Shown: positions 1 to 8,551, counted from the stretch's first letter. The stretch: 64,000 nt of DNA from Thermoguttaceae bacterium (GCA_017405595.1 JAFRAC010000013.1:62001-126000), one strand, 5' to 3'. The notes: generated by a model from the letters alone, not told the origin. Numbers and translations are program-made.

Positions 1-66
1 AAACCGGGGCTTAACCGATCAACGTATAAAAAACCGCATAGCGCGGAACGATTCCGGGTTTTTGAG

Positions 67-117
67 GGGGGGCGCCGGGTCCCCTTTCCGGCCCCCGGCA
101 CGCTTCCGGCGCCCCCC
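67..117 (-). terminator. GC-rich hairpin downstream of first YbjN-like gene
   Basis: A perfect 12-bp inverted repeat pairs positions 67-78 with 106-117, directly beyond the stop of the minus-strand gene at 163. Read on the minus strand the stem is followed by TCAAAAA rather than a good T tract, so it may stabilise the mRNA 3' end instead of terminating. A near-copy lies behind the second YbjN-like gene at 818-869. Confidence 0.45.
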
Positions 118-162
118 GAAGAAAGCACGGCGGCGGAAAATGCCCGCCCGCCGGCATACTCG

Positions 163-699
163 TTAATCACCGTCACCGGCGCCGTCATCTTCGGCGCCGG
201 GGCAGCCGGTCACTCTCGCGGCCCGTTCGGCACGAAGGACAGCTTCCCTCGCCGGCGCGGCGCCTCTAAAGACATCGAACATGGCGTCCCCGTAACGGTC
301 GAACATCGCGACAGCGCCGCCGACCGCATTCCGAATCATGACGTCGCTCGGATCGGCACCTTCGCAGTCAAGCCAGCAGCGAAAGAGGAGCGTACCGTCG
401 CGGACGTCGAGATCGAACGACCCGCCCCGAAGACCGTAATTGATGCGGCAGATCATTTCGGTCGCCTCGCGCATCCGTTTTTTGTCCCTATACGGCGCGG
501 CGACCGGCGAAACGGCGCAAACGAGAATCGCGTCGTCGAAAACCGCGATCTTGAATGCGATCCTGCGGATTTTCGATTTGATCCCCATCGAAAACCGGAA
601 CGACTTATCCTCCCCGTCGGGTGTGTATTCCATTTCCAATTCGCCGAGAACCTTCCCGACCTTTTCGTAAAGCATCATCGATCGATTGCTGCCGGACAT
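163..699 (-). CDS. YbjN-like domain protein (copy 1)
   Basis: A 178-residue protein resembling the YbjN fold, which is related to type III secretion chaperones. Visible features are alternating strands and helices, the segment DKKRMREATEMICRINYGLR (about residues 70-90) followed by FDLDVRDGTLLFR, and an acidic C-terminal tail. ATG 699 is chosen over the upstream TTG 717 because AAGGA sits 7 bases before it. The next upstream gene is a clear paralog with the same DKKRMREA.EM.CR.N.GLR core. No signal peptide, so probably cytosolic. YbjN proteins have no agreed biochemical role; some affect motility or stress responses in enterobacteria. Family assignment is moderate, function unknown. Confidence 0.6.
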   Translation of the reverse strand: MSGSNRSMMLYEKVGKVLGELEMEYTPDGEDKSFRFSMGIKSKIRRIAFKIAVFDDAILVCAVSPVAAPYRDKKRMREATEMICRINYGLRGGSFDLDVRDGTLLFRCWLDCEGADPSDVMIRNAVGGAVAMFDRYGDAMFDVFRGAAPAREAVLRAERAARVTGCPGAEDDGAGDGD

Positions 700-817
700 C
701 ACATCTTCCTTTCTCAATCACGGTGGTCATAACCCGAGGGCTCCGGTTCCGGACCTCATGAATCAACTTGTTTTTTGAAAGCCGCGCCGCGCCGCAGCGC
801 CGCGCGGACGGGCAAAA

Positions 818-869
818 GGGGGAGCGCCGGTTCCCTTCTCCGGACCCCAAACTCTTCCGGCGCCCCCCC
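818..869 (-). terminator. Hairpin downstream of second YbjN-like gene
   Basis: An inverted repeat pairs 818-830 with 857-869, with one mismatch in 13. It resembles the hairpin at 67-117 in both stem and loop-flanking sequence, which indicates that the gene and its 3' element were duplicated together. Confidence 0.4.
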
Positions 870-894
870 GATAAAGACAACCGCAGCGGTTCTG

Positions 895-1551
895 TCAGTC
901 ATCGTCGCTGATGTCGAGCGGCTTCTCTTCGGCCCGCCGGACCGCGTCTTTGGCCGGCGAAACCCCCAAAAAGACCTCGGTAATCGCTTTGCCGTAAGCG
1001 TAAAACGCGAAAGACACGGCCGACAAAGCCATATCGATCATCTTCCGGGAGGGGATGATATCGGTGCAGTCAACAAACCGGCGGAACGAAAACTCGCCGT
1101 CACTGACGTCCAAATCGAACGCCCCGGCCCGGAGACCGAAATTCATTCGGCAGAGCATCTCGGCAGCCTCGCGCATCCGTTTTTTGTCTTTATGCGGCAC
1201 GGAGATCGGTGAACTTGCGCGGATGATGAACCCTTGATCGAAGATGCGGATATTGACAACCACGAAGCAAAAAAACGAATCCGCGAGCCGCAGATAGTAT
1301 GAAAAAACCCCGTCCTCTTTAAAGAAAGAGTAACACAGATGAAGCGAATCGAGATGTCCCCGGACGGCTTCGGTAATCTCTTTCGAGTACCCGCTCTCCG
1401 CCCTTCCCCCTCCGTGATGGCGCAAAGGCGGTTTCCTGCCGTCCGGCGACGGCCCGCACCCTGCGGAAAGCGCACCCCGTTCGTCCCGTGACGCATCACA
1501 CTGTGCCATCGCCTGGACGAGGTCCGAGAAATTGATTCCGGAATGTTCCAT
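895..1551 (-). CDS. YbjN-like domain protein (copy 2)
   Basis: A 218-residue paralog of the preceding YbjN-like protein. The shared core DKKRMREAAEMLCRMNFGLR and a following FDLDVSDGEFSFRR lie around residues 120-160. The N-terminal 50 residues (Gly/Arg/His-rich) have no counterpart in copy 1 and look unstructured. The ATG at 1551 has GGGAG about 7 bases upstream. The two genes run in the same direction, 195 bp apart, each followed by a similar hairpin, so they are a tandem duplication probably transcribed separately. No signal peptide. Function unknown; fold call from pattern only. Confidence 0.6.
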   Translation of the reverse strand: MEHSGINFSDLVQAMAQCDASRDERGALSAGCGPSPDGRKPPLRHHGGGRAESGYSKEITEAVRGHLDSLHLCYSFFKEDGVFSYYLRLADSFFCFVVVNIRIFDQGFIIRASSPISVPHKDKKRMREAAEMLCRMNFGLRAGAFDLDVSDGEFSFRRFVDCTDIIPSRKMIDMALSAVSFAFYAYGKAITEVFLGVSPAKDAVRRAEEKPLDISDDD

Positions 1552-1639
1552 TGTTAACTCCCTTGTATTGGTTCGGTTGGTTTCTTTTTTTCGCGACAGA
1601 GACTCTGCAGCGGAATCCCGTGACGGTGATCCCGTTGTC

Positions 1640-1664
1640 GAGCGTAGAATTCAGAGCGTAGAAT
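1640..1664. repeat. Tandem 11-base direct repeat upstream of YbjN-like gene
   Basis: GAGCGTAGAAT occurs at 1640-1650 and again at 1654-1664, a spacing of 14 bases. It lies about 90 bases upstream of the start at 1551 on that gene's upstream side. It could be an operator pair or chance; no second instance was noticed in the window. Confidence 0.3.
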
Positions 1665-2361
1665 CCCCGGCCGCCGGACGGCGGCGAAACGTCAAGTCGG
1701 TTTCCTAAGCGGGTTTGGGGACGAAACGGCTCGATACCGGCAGCACACACACCGTGCCGGCGGGTTAAATGAGCCTCTTCTACGTGGGCTGCCGTCTGTC
1801 CGGCAACCATTCAGACAATCACAAACAACAGAAATCGGGTCGGGGTCTGCCCATGGCATCCAATCCGATAAAAACAAAGGCGGGAGCCGCAGTCCGGAGA
1901 ACGACGGCCGATAATCAAATTTTTACTATTCCGACATAACCAACATACAGATACCCCCCCCGGGAGCACCGTTCAAACAACGCTTCCCCTGTGACAGATC
2001 GCGAAACCCGTTTTTCGCTCAGTGAAAAACCTCCCCGTCGGAAACGTAAGGACGGAGGGTTCTTTTTCGCGGGGGAAAACTCCCCTCCCTTGCGGGAGGT
2101 TCCGCGTTCCCCGGGAATCGCGCCGTTGGGGGAAAGGACACCCATAGCGGGCGTCTTCTCACCTCAGCGGACTTGATATCGTATCATAAAATCCCAATAG
2201 TGGAAGAGAGCTTAACGAAAAATCTCAAATTTTCTTAAAAATTTTTTCAGAGACGGTTTTCGTGCTTGTTTTTGAGGGGTTTTCCTCATTTTCAGAGGAG
2301 GGAAAACCCTCTTTTCGGGCGGCACAGGGGGTAAAATCCGCGCAAAATTCCAAAAATTTTT

Positions 2362-2403
2362 TGAGGCTCCGGGCGTAATTGCGGGCAAAATGCCCTGTTC
2401 CGG
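2362..2403. repeat. Degenerate direct repeat, left copy, flanking dinD
   Basis: A 42-base segment matching 3325-3366 at 34 of 42 positions, ending in the shared CCCTGTTCCGG. Seven of the eight differences are transitions. The pair brackets the dinD gene and may be the decayed ends of an inserted element or a duplicated 3' element. Confidence 0.5.
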
Positions 2404-2429
2404 AAGACTTTTGTTCACGCTCCCGATAT

Positions 2430-3290
2430 TTATTCGTCCAGCATAATCCGACCTTTTTTAGCCTTGGCTTTGAGCCGTGCAATCTGTTCTTTTTCTATCT
2501 GCTGGATGCTCTTCTCCGGCTTCGGTAAATCCTCCGGCATCGTGCCGCCAATCTTCTTGATAGCTGTCCGCACTTCTTTTCCAACATTGTAATGGACACT
2601 TGTAGCCGCCTCTGCTCCATGCACATTATCCTTACGAAGCTTCTCCTCGGTCTGGGATATGCGGAACAGGTTAGCGATCAACTCCGTACTTCCCATATAA
2701 TCAAGGATTTTCTGATAGACTTCAAGTTCCTTTCTTGCGTGAATATCCTCGACATCAAGTCCGCCATACAATCCCATATATCCTGCATTTTGGAATATGG
2801 CGAATTCCTCGTTTGTGATAACTCCTGCACTGTGCGCTGTTTCTGCCAAAAGCTGATTCCATTGCTTAATATCGCCTCTGACAACAAGCCTTCTCCTGTC
2901 CTCGTCAAGTTGGTTGAAATGGTCTGCCACTTCTTGCCGATATGTCTGAATGGCAAAATATGTTTGACCGAGTGCGATCACTTCTTTTCTCGGATCGCCG
3001 TTCTGCACAATAAGATAGCAAGCGTACCGGGACAGTTCATAATCCTTTTTGGGCTTTGAAGTTGCCCCCGCGTCTACGATTTTCCTGACCTCAGGAAAAT
3101 CGTCTGAAACATTGTGCCCGCTGTTTTCACAGGCAATCATCGCTCTGCCGATTACCTTCGAAAAGTTTTCCCATTTCGTATAGTCAAGTACAGTAGCCAG
3201 CTCACGAGCACTCCAATATTCAGAGCCATCCTCTCGGATATGCTTAATATCCTCGAATTTCTTATATTCCTTTGCTTTTAAGTCGCCCAT
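2430..3290 (-). CDS. dinD: DNA-damage-inducible protein D (DinD family)
   Basis: A 286-residue protein matching the DinD/BRO-N family: an N-terminal FEDIKH..EDGSEYWSARELATVLDY segment, then W.NF..VI..A..AC..SG, a central SRYACYLIVQNGDPRK motif, and a helical C-terminal half (LDEDRRRL, EFAIFQNAGYMGLYGG, a Lys-rich end). E. coli DinD is an SOS-induced inhibitor of RecA function. The ATG at 3290 has GGAG six bases upstream and matches the family N-terminus better than the TTG at 3308. No LexA box was recognised upstream. The gene is clearly AT-richer than its neighbours, is flanked by degenerate 42-base repeats and lies beside a transposase remnant, all of which suggest horizontal acquisition. 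Confidence 0.9.
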   Translation of the reverse strand: MGDLKAKEYKKFEDIKHIREDGSEYWSARELATVLDYTKWENFSKVIGRAMIACENSGHNVSDDFPEVRKIVDAGATSKPKKDYELSRYACYLIVQNGDPRKEVIALGQTYFAIQTYRQEVADHFNQLDEDRRRLVVRGDIKQWNQLLAETAHSAGVITNEEFAIFQNAGYMGLYGGLDVEDIHARKELEVYQKILDYMGSTELIANLFRISQTEEKLRKDNVHGAEAATSVHYNVGKEVRTAIKKIGGTMPEDLPKPEKSIQQIEKEQIARLKAKAKKGRIMLDE

Positions 3291-3324
3291 ATAATTCTCC
3301 GAAAACAATAATTCAATGCATTTC

Positions 3325-3366
3325 TGAGGCTTCGGATATAATGGTGGGTAAAACGCCCTGTTCCGG
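3325..3366. repeat. Degenerate direct repeat, right copy, flanking dinD
   Basis: Partner of 2362-2403 (34 of 42 identical). It lies 34 bases upstream of the dinD start, so it could also contain the promoter of that gene; TATAAT-like bases occur within it on the + strand (3336-3341). Confidence 0.5.
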
Positions 3367-3447
3367 CAACATCATTTAACATTGAAAAGCCATCCGGGCT
3401 CCCTTATTAGTATTTGGCGAAACAAAGAAACGTAAGGAGAACCCAAG

Positions 3448-3627
3448 TTGGTTCCAGTCGATACTCTATGCAAAAAACTGCTCAATGTCAAGGATACCGT
3501 CGTTGAAGGATATGATTCTTATGACGATTCAGATGGCGTTCAGCATCACGGGAAAGCCGTTCTCCAGGCATTTTACCGTCACTCGCGCCGGAGCAGCTAT
3601 CGACCATCAAGATTGTCACGGAAGACG
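3448..3627 (+). pseudogene. Remnant of an ISL3-type transposase N-terminus
   Basis: The translation from TTG 3448 begins VPVDTLCKKLLNVKDTVVEG and continues DSYDDSDGVQHH, which I recognise as the opening of ISL3-family transposases. About 20 residues later HSRRSSYRPSRLSRKT resembles the family's zinc-binding segment, but the expected cysteines are replaced. AAGGAG lies 10 bases before the TTG. Nothing after about residue 60 matches a transposase, and no catalytic DDE domain follows before the opposing gene at 3746. It is therefore a decayed, truncated insertion-sequence fragment. Family call is from memory of typical N-termini and needs a search. Confidence 0.55.
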
Positions 3628-3745
3628 GTGCAAAATGAATATCAGAATGCGTTGAGGATTTCCCCCCTGACTGCGATCGTTGCGTTGATCAAAAATTTTT
3701 GGGCGCCGCAGATCCGAACGGCGGTAAAGAGCGCGTCCTTACGGT

Positions 3746-4312
3746 CTATTCGTCATCGTCTTCTTCGTCGTCGTCATCCTCATCATCGAGGAAGGTCAGC
3801 CCGATGACCGGAATCTGCGGGACCCGGCTGAGGAAAAACTCGACCCGCTTCTGATCCTCTTCGAGCTTCGTCCGCGCAAAGGCCGACGTTTCGGCAAGGG
3901 TAAGTTCTCCCCGATAGGGGAAACTCGACCCCAGAAAAAGACCCGCCTTTTCGGCGCCGTAACGGCAGGTCATGAACCCGTCGTTCTCGAAATCGACAAA
4001 CGCCAGCACGATATCGCCCATCCATTCGGGCGCCTTGATATCGAGACAGACCCGAAAGTGAACCGTCGGACAGCCGATCTTAAAGTCGGGGTCATGAAGG
4101 TATTTGCCGAACAGCTCTTCACTCGTCCGCCACGCGGCGCTTTCGATATCGGCGCTGAGCGCGCCGATCCAGGGGTCCCCCGCCTGGTGAAAGAAAGGGC
4201 GGAAGACAATATCCCCGCTGCTCCCCGCATCTTCCTGGTAGACAACGGTGCCGACGCAGCGGTCGTTTTTCGTGAAGACCTTATAGCATTTTTTGGTTTC
4301 AATCAGGTCCAT
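3746..4312 (-). CDS. Hypothetical acidic protein
   Basis: A 188-residue cytosolic protein that I do not recognise. It starts MDLIETKKCYKVFTKNDRCV, has a beta-rich middle (FRVCLDIKAPEWMGDIVLAF) and ends in a run of about 13 Asp/Glu residues. No signal peptide, no membrane segment. The ATG has GAGGG just upstream. The acidic tail may act in folding, metal or protein binding. It stands alone, divergent from the glycosidase gene at 4629 and facing the transposase remnant. Its sequence looks protein-like and its composition fits the host, so it is probably real. Confidence 0.6.
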   Translation of the reverse strand: MDLIETKKCYKVFTKNDRCVGTVVYQEDAGSSGDIVFRPFFHQAGDPWIGALSADIESAAWRTSEELFGKYLHDPDFKIGCPTVHFRVCLDIKAPEWMGDIVLAFVDFENDGFMTCRYGAEKAGLFLGSSFPYRGELTLAETSAFARTKLEEDQKRVEFFLSRVPQIPVIGLTFLDDEDDDDEEDDDE

Positions 4313-4628
4313 AAACCCTCTTAAACGGTTTCAGGGAAACAGGCACCTTCGCCAGCCGCCGCCGGGACGCGGCTTTGCGGGAGAACCGGCCAAAGAGGCG
4401 GCGCGATAAGACACCCGCCCTCCGGACTCCTATTATTTCATATCTGCCCATTTCATCAAGTCTTTGAGAATGCCATTTTTGAGAAAATCGAACGAAAAAG
4501 GGCGGGGCGCGGGCACCGGCGGGATCCCGGCGCTTCCGGCGCTTGTCCGACCCCCGGAGGGAATGTAGAATGGGAAAAAGCTGTTTCCGCGCCGCGTCCG
4601 AAAGAATCCGTACCCGAAAAGATCCCGC
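4313..4628. other. Divergent intergenic region
   Basis: This 316-bp gap separates the acidic orphan (minus) from the glycosidase (plus) and must hold both promoters. I see no strong -35/-10 pair, no terminator and no small gene with a ribosome site. Confidence 0.4.
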
Positions 4629-6320
4629 ATGGCCCCCGTTCCGCTCCCCTTCCTTTTCCGTGCCGCGCTGACCGCCGCGGTGCTCTTTTCGATTCCTTTC
4701 GCCGCCGGAACGGGCGCGGAACCGGACCCCGCCGCTTCCTTTCATCTCGATACCGCGCAGGCGGGAACAAAGCCGATCGGAAACAAACTGAGCAGCGTCA
4801 ATGTCTGGAAGTTCGAAAGTCTCTCGCCGCCGACCGAACAGGACCGCGCCGACGGGGCCGACTTAACCCCGTTCGTCGAATATGTCCAGCTCATGCAGGC
4901 GACCGGCAGTTCGCCCGACCGCGACCTGTTCCGGGACCCGCTCAACCGTGAGATCCCCGACGATTACCGGTTCGAGCCGCTCCTCGACGCGTGCGCGCTG
5001 ATCCTTTCCCTCGGCGCGAGGCCGCATATCAAGTTCAGCGTCCCGTTCAAATATTCGGCAAACCCCGAAAACGGCGATTTTCAGACCAACGTCTTTCCGC
5101 CCGACGATTACGGGGTTTACGACACGTTCGTCGCCGCGCTTGCCCGCGCGCTGACCGGCCGGTTCGGGCTTGCGGAGGTGCGCCGCTGGCGGTTCGGCGT
5201 CTTAACCGAATTCGAGAATCCCGGCTGGTTCCGCGCGCGAAGCGGCACTCCCGACGATTCGCGCGAGGCGTACTTCGAGCTCTACGACCATACCGCGGAA
5301 ACCCTCTCTGCCGAACTCGGACCGGGGATCTGCATCGGTGCGCACGCCATGTCGTGCAGCGAAGGGCTCTGGGACGAACGGGATTTTCTGAACCACTGCG
5401 CGACGGGCGTAAACTTCAAAACCGGAAAGACCGGTTCCCCGATTTCGTTTATCGCGGTCTCGTTCTACGATTACGCGCCGGGCAAACCCGCCGCCGCGCC
5501 GCTGCCGGAAGTGGTCGGGCGGCTCCGCGCGCGGGCCGAGGAGGTGGGACTGACAAACCTCTTTTACGGTGTGGACGAGGGGCGCATCCTTTACGGGCTC
5601 CATTCCGGAACCGCCTCGGCCGACCTGTTTCAGCGGGCGGTCGGGCGCACCTATCAGGCGGCGTTCGACGCGCGGCTCCTGAAACAGATGGTCGATGCCG
5701 ACATCGACTATTTCTCTTCGTGGAGCTATTCGACCGGCGGAGTCTATCACGGGCTGCCGACGCCGGGCTATTTTGTCGCGCGGCTCTTTTCGGAATTCCG
5801 CGGCGCGTACCCGCTGCGGATTGAACGGACGGAAGAGGCCGGTTTACCGGACGGCGTCGAAATCGACGCGGTCGCCGGCTGGGAACCGGCCGCCAAAACA
5901 CTTCGTCTGATGGTCTGGCATTTCAAAGATGACTACGGCTATATAGGAAGAGCAAAGGCGGCTCTGAACATTACCGCGCCCGATCTTGCCGGCAAAAGGG
6001 CGCGTGTCACAAAATGGACTGTTGACGACCGCGTGAATTTCTTCCCCGAATGGGAAAAGGACCGCGAACGGTACAATATCGGGAACGACTGCTTCTTTTG
6101 GTCCCCCGACGATCCGGGGCTCGACGACCCGCACTACACACTCACCGATCCGGACGCGCGGAAAATTTACGAAACGGTTCTCCGTCCCCGTTACGCGCAG
6201 ATCGCCAAACTGGACTCCGAAGAAGAGATTTTTGAAATACCGGATTCGGGGGAACTGGTACTCGAAACGCAGCTCGATCACCACGCGGTTGTCTTTTACC
6301 GGATCGAGCCGGTTGAATGA
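4629..6320 (+). CDS. Secreted glycoside hydrolase, GH39-like fold
   Basis: A 563-residue exported protein. A Sec signal peptide covers about residues 1-28 (hydrophobic run ending AAGTGA). The body looks like a TIM-barrel glycosidase of the GH39/clan A type: NVWKFES near the start, LGARPHIKFSV strand, then RFGVLTEFENPGW with Glu194 or Glu196 as candidate acid/base, and FYGVDEGRILYG with Glu317 as candidate nucleophile. A C-terminal beta-rich segment (about 420-560) resembles the accessory sandwich common in this clan. Substrate cannot be read from the sequence; xylan- or uronate-containing polymers are typical of GH39. No clear ribosome site precedes the ATG. It converges on the minus-strand pair that ends at 6351. 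Confidence 0.6.
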   Translation: MAPVPLPFLFRAALTAAVLFSIPFAAGTGAEPDPAASFHLDTAQAGTKPIGNKLSSVNVWKFESLSPPTEQDRADGADLTPFVEYVQLMQATGSSPDRDLFRDPLNREIPDDYRFEPLLDACALILSLGARPHIKFSVPFKYSANPENGDFQTNVFPPDDYGVYDTFVAALARALTGRFGLAEVRRWRFGVLTEFENPGWFRARSGTPDDSREAYFELYDHTAETLSAELGPGICIGAHAMSCSEGLWDERDFLNHCATGVNFKTGKTGSPISFIAVSFYDYAPGKPAAAPLPEVVGRLRARAEEVGLTNLFYGVDEGRILYGLHSGTASADLFQRAVGRTYQAAFDARLLKQMVDADIDYFSSWSYSTGGVYHGLPTPGYFVARLFSEFRGAYPLRIERTEEAGLPDGVEIDAVAGWEPAAKTLRLMVWHFKDDYGYIGRAKAALNITAPDLAGKRARVTKWTVDDRVNFFPEWEKDRERYNIGNDCFFWSPDDPGLDDPHYTLTDPDARKIYETVLRPRYAQIAKLDSEEEIFEIPDSGELVLETQLDHHAVVFYRIEPVE

Positions 6321-6350
6321 ACCGCCGCGCAGCGGCCGCTCATCTTCGGG

Positions 6351-7451
6351 TTATCCGGTCTCCCCGCGCCGTCTCTTTTTGGACCAGCGCAGCCAGACCG
6401 AAAACAGAATAAGGAAAACCCCGAGCGAAATAAGGACAATCCGGCCGAGAAGACCGGCAAGCAGTTCCCCTTCGCTCGGCGGAGCGTGTTTCTTCGATTT
6501 GACGGGAAACGGCGGCCCTTGATCGGAAGAGGACGGATCTTTATCGGGGCTCGCCGGCACTCTGTGTTCTTCAATATAAGCGGGTGCCCCTTTTTCCAAC
6601 GCGGTTCGGATTGTTTCGGGGTCGAACAGAGCCGGAGACAGGGGCGTATTGACCTGAAACCATTCGATCTGCCATTCAGACTCGAAGTCACGGCAATCTC
6701 CATCTTCCAGAATCTGCTGCTGATAGCGGCGGGCAACCGGAACCCATGTTTCGTTAATCTGACGCCACCGGAAATCCTGGTTCTGGCGAAAGACCGTGCG
6801 TCCTTTCGATTTATGCTCAACCGCAATCCGTGAGATGGTGTTCCCCCGATCGGGATCAACATCAAACTCCTGTGTCGCAAAATAATTGCGGCTGTACTCT
6901 TTGGCCATCGTGACCCGGATCTGACCGCCGGGCTGTTCCTCGCAGGCTGTCACCCGCCAGTCCAGAAATCCGCGATGAAACGGCGAGCGCAGCTGGTAAT
7001 CAAAAAGATGATTCCCCCCATGCGGGTTCCATCCTAAAACCGATCTGGCGTCAAGCACATCGAAAGGCACGCGTGCCGAATCGTATTCGTTCCCGGGAAA
7101 TTCATTGACGGACGCCCGCAGAGTCCCCTCGCTGTAACTGAACAGATAATAATGATCGGGAGTGATCAGCAAACGGCTGAGAAAATCGGTTTCACACAAA
7201 TAAAGGCCGGCCGCGTAATCGAATGTCAGCCGAAAGGTGTGTTCGCGCGAATCTTTCACCAGAGTGACAAGACAAACCCCGCTGTTCAGATGCATGACGG
7301 TCTCGTCAACCGCGCGGAAAATCTGATCCGCTTTTTCCTGGAGAGCAGGATCCGCTCCGTCTTCCGAACCCGGCGCGGCGGAAAAGAAGACGGGGCAGGA
7401 AAGCACAAGGCAAACCATCGCCGAAAGTAATTGTTTCTTCAATCTCGTCAT
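6351..7451 (-). CDS. Exported protein with C-terminal membrane anchor (paralog B)
   Basis: A 366-residue protein with a Sec signal peptide (TRLKKQLLSAMVCLVLS...), a large extracytoplasmic beta-rich domain, and a C-terminal transmembrane helix (VLISLGVFLILFSVWL) followed by a short basic tail WSKKRRRGE. The repeated pattern of strands (FRLTFDYAAGLYLCET, HYYLFSYSEG) recalls LolA/LolB-like half-barrels, but this is only a fold guess. ATG 7451 is preferred because GGAG lies 9 bases upstream. It is 41 bp behind its paralog, with which it shares the order signal peptide, DRTVM/DETVM segment, PDHYYLF/PDYFYEI motif, C-terminal helix. Function unknown. Confidence 0.65.
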   Translation of the reverse strand: MTRLKKQLLSAMVCLVLSCPVFFSAAPGSEDGADPALQEKADQIFRAVDETVMHLNSGVCLVTLVKDSREHTFRLTFDYAAGLYLCETDFLSRLLITPDHYYLFSYSEGTLRASVNEFPGNEYDSARVPFDVLDARSVLGWNPHGGNHLFDYQLRSPFHRGFLDWRVTACEEQPGGQIRVTMAKEYSRNYFATQEFDVDPDRGNTISRIAVEHKSKGRTVFRQNQDFRWRQINETWVPVARRYQQQILEDGDCRDFESEWQIEWFQVNTPLSPALFDPETIRTALEKGAPAYIEEHRVPASPDKDPSSSDQGPPFPVKSKKHAPPSEGELLAGLLGRIVLISLGVFLILFSVWLRWSKKRRRGETG

Positions 7452-7492
7452 ATCAATCATCTCCGATTCAAGATCTTTCCATCCCAAAAGCG

Positions 7493-8551
7493 TCAGGTCT
7501 GTTTGCCGGAACGGACCGATTTGATGATTTTCCAAGCCACACTCCAGAGGATCAGGACAAGGCCGATTCCCACGGTCAGGCATTTCGCCCACGGGAATGC
7601 CCGCGGCTGTCTAATGTCCCTGCTGAAGACACCTTCGCCAGCGGGTTCCCCCTTTTCGATTCTGCCCGAAATGGCGGGCGCGGTCCCCGCTTCGTTCTTG
7701 AGCAGAACGGCCCCGTTTTTAAGGTCGGAAACCATTTTGTCGATGTCAAAGAATTCCGGGGGTACCGCTTCGTTCACTTTTTCCCATTCAATCTTCCAGT
7801 CAACGCTGAAAGGAATGCGGTTCAGCGATTTCATGGAGTATGACACAGGGATGGCCGTATCGTTGATGGTGTCCCAAGAGATATCGAACAGATAATTGGT
7901 ATCGTCCCCGTGTTTGACGTTCATGTGAACGACGCTGAACGAATGAAGCGTGTCGAGATAAAATTCCCGGACAATCCGGCTCCCATCCGACAAAGGGGCC
8001 GCCGTCGTCACTTTCACCATTCCGTTATCCAATTCCTCATAAGAGTCAACGGCAAGTTCGTGAACCGTTGTATGGAATTGGGAGTTTTGGTAATCGAAGG
8101 GTTTGCTCGGGCCGACGGGAACATATTGGAATACGTTTTGAATATCGACGGTCCTGCTGGAAGGGGGCGAATTTTCACTGTCGGAAAGCGGAGCCCTTCT
8201 GACGCTCGAGTCGGAGAAATCGTCGGGATTTCGGATTTCGTAAAAATAGTCGGGATTGAAAAGAATTTTTGCAATACCGCCGTCGTCGCAGCGGTAGTTG
8301 CCGGAAGGATAGTCGAAGATGAGGAGAATGTCGTCGGGAACGGCGGTATCCCTTCCGGGAGACACCGTCTCACCTGTAATTCGGCAGATGCCGCTTTCGA
8401 TCTTCATGACCGTCCGGTCGAAAGCCGCCAGGGCCTCCCTCCCTTTTTCAAGGTCATCGTCCGTCTGATCGGACCAAACGGAACTGCCGGCCAAGAGAGA
8501 AAGGGAGAGACAAACAGCCGGAAAGAAACAGGCTCTGAGCAGGTGTGCCAT
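7493..8551 (-). CDS. Exported protein with C-terminal membrane anchor (paralog A)
   Basis: A 352-residue protein with signal peptide (AHLLRACFFPAVCLSLSLLAG), an extracytoplasmic domain and a C-terminal helix (CLTVGIGLVLILWSVAW) with a short Lys/Arg tail. Motifs shared with the downstream gene include AFDRTVMKIESGICRIT versus AVDETVMHLNSGVCLVT, and a closing DWKIEWEKVNEAVPPEFFD versus EWQIEWFQVNTPLSPALFD. The two form an operon arisen by duplication. ATG 8551 has GGGG 9 bases upstream; the in-frame TTG at 8566 is less likely. No catalytic motif is apparent. A membrane-tethered periplasmic carrier or sensor domain is possible but unproven. Confidence 0.65.
   Translation of the reverse strand: MAHLLRACFFPAVCLSLSLLAGSSVWSDQTDDDLEKGREALAAFDRTVMKIESGICRITGETVSPGRDTAVPDDILLIFDYPSGNYRCDDGGIAKILFNPDYFYEIRNPDDFSDSSVRRAPLSDSENSPPSSRTVDIQNVFQYVPVGPSKPFDYQNSQFHTTVHELAVDSYEELDNGMVKVTTAAPLSDGSRIVREFYLDTLHSFSVVHMNVKHGDDTNYLFDISWDTINDTAIPVSYSMKSLNRIPFSVDWKIEWEKVNEAVPPEFFDIDKMVSDLKNGAVLLKNEAGTAPAISGRIEKGEPAGEGVFSRDIRQPRAFPWAKCLTVGIGLVLILWSVAWKIIKSVRSGKQT

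Larger units (their letters stand above)
1552..2429. other. 880-bp region without a convincing gene
   Basis: No open frame here has a ribosome site and a protein-like sequence. The stretch contains two copies of an 11-base direct repeat (1640-1650 and 1654-1664) upstream of the YbjN-like gene, a hairpin-rich GC block at about 2010-2106, and an AT-rich tail from about 2170 with an imperfect inverted repeat at 2274-2311. The AT-rich part belongs compositionally with the neighbouring dinD segment. Confidence 0.5.

Noticed and set aside
1915..2176. Overlapping short open frames on both strands in the gene-free region
   Set aside because: Neither has a ribosome site, and the coding potential follows from local inverted repeats. 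Treated as structured noncoding DNA.
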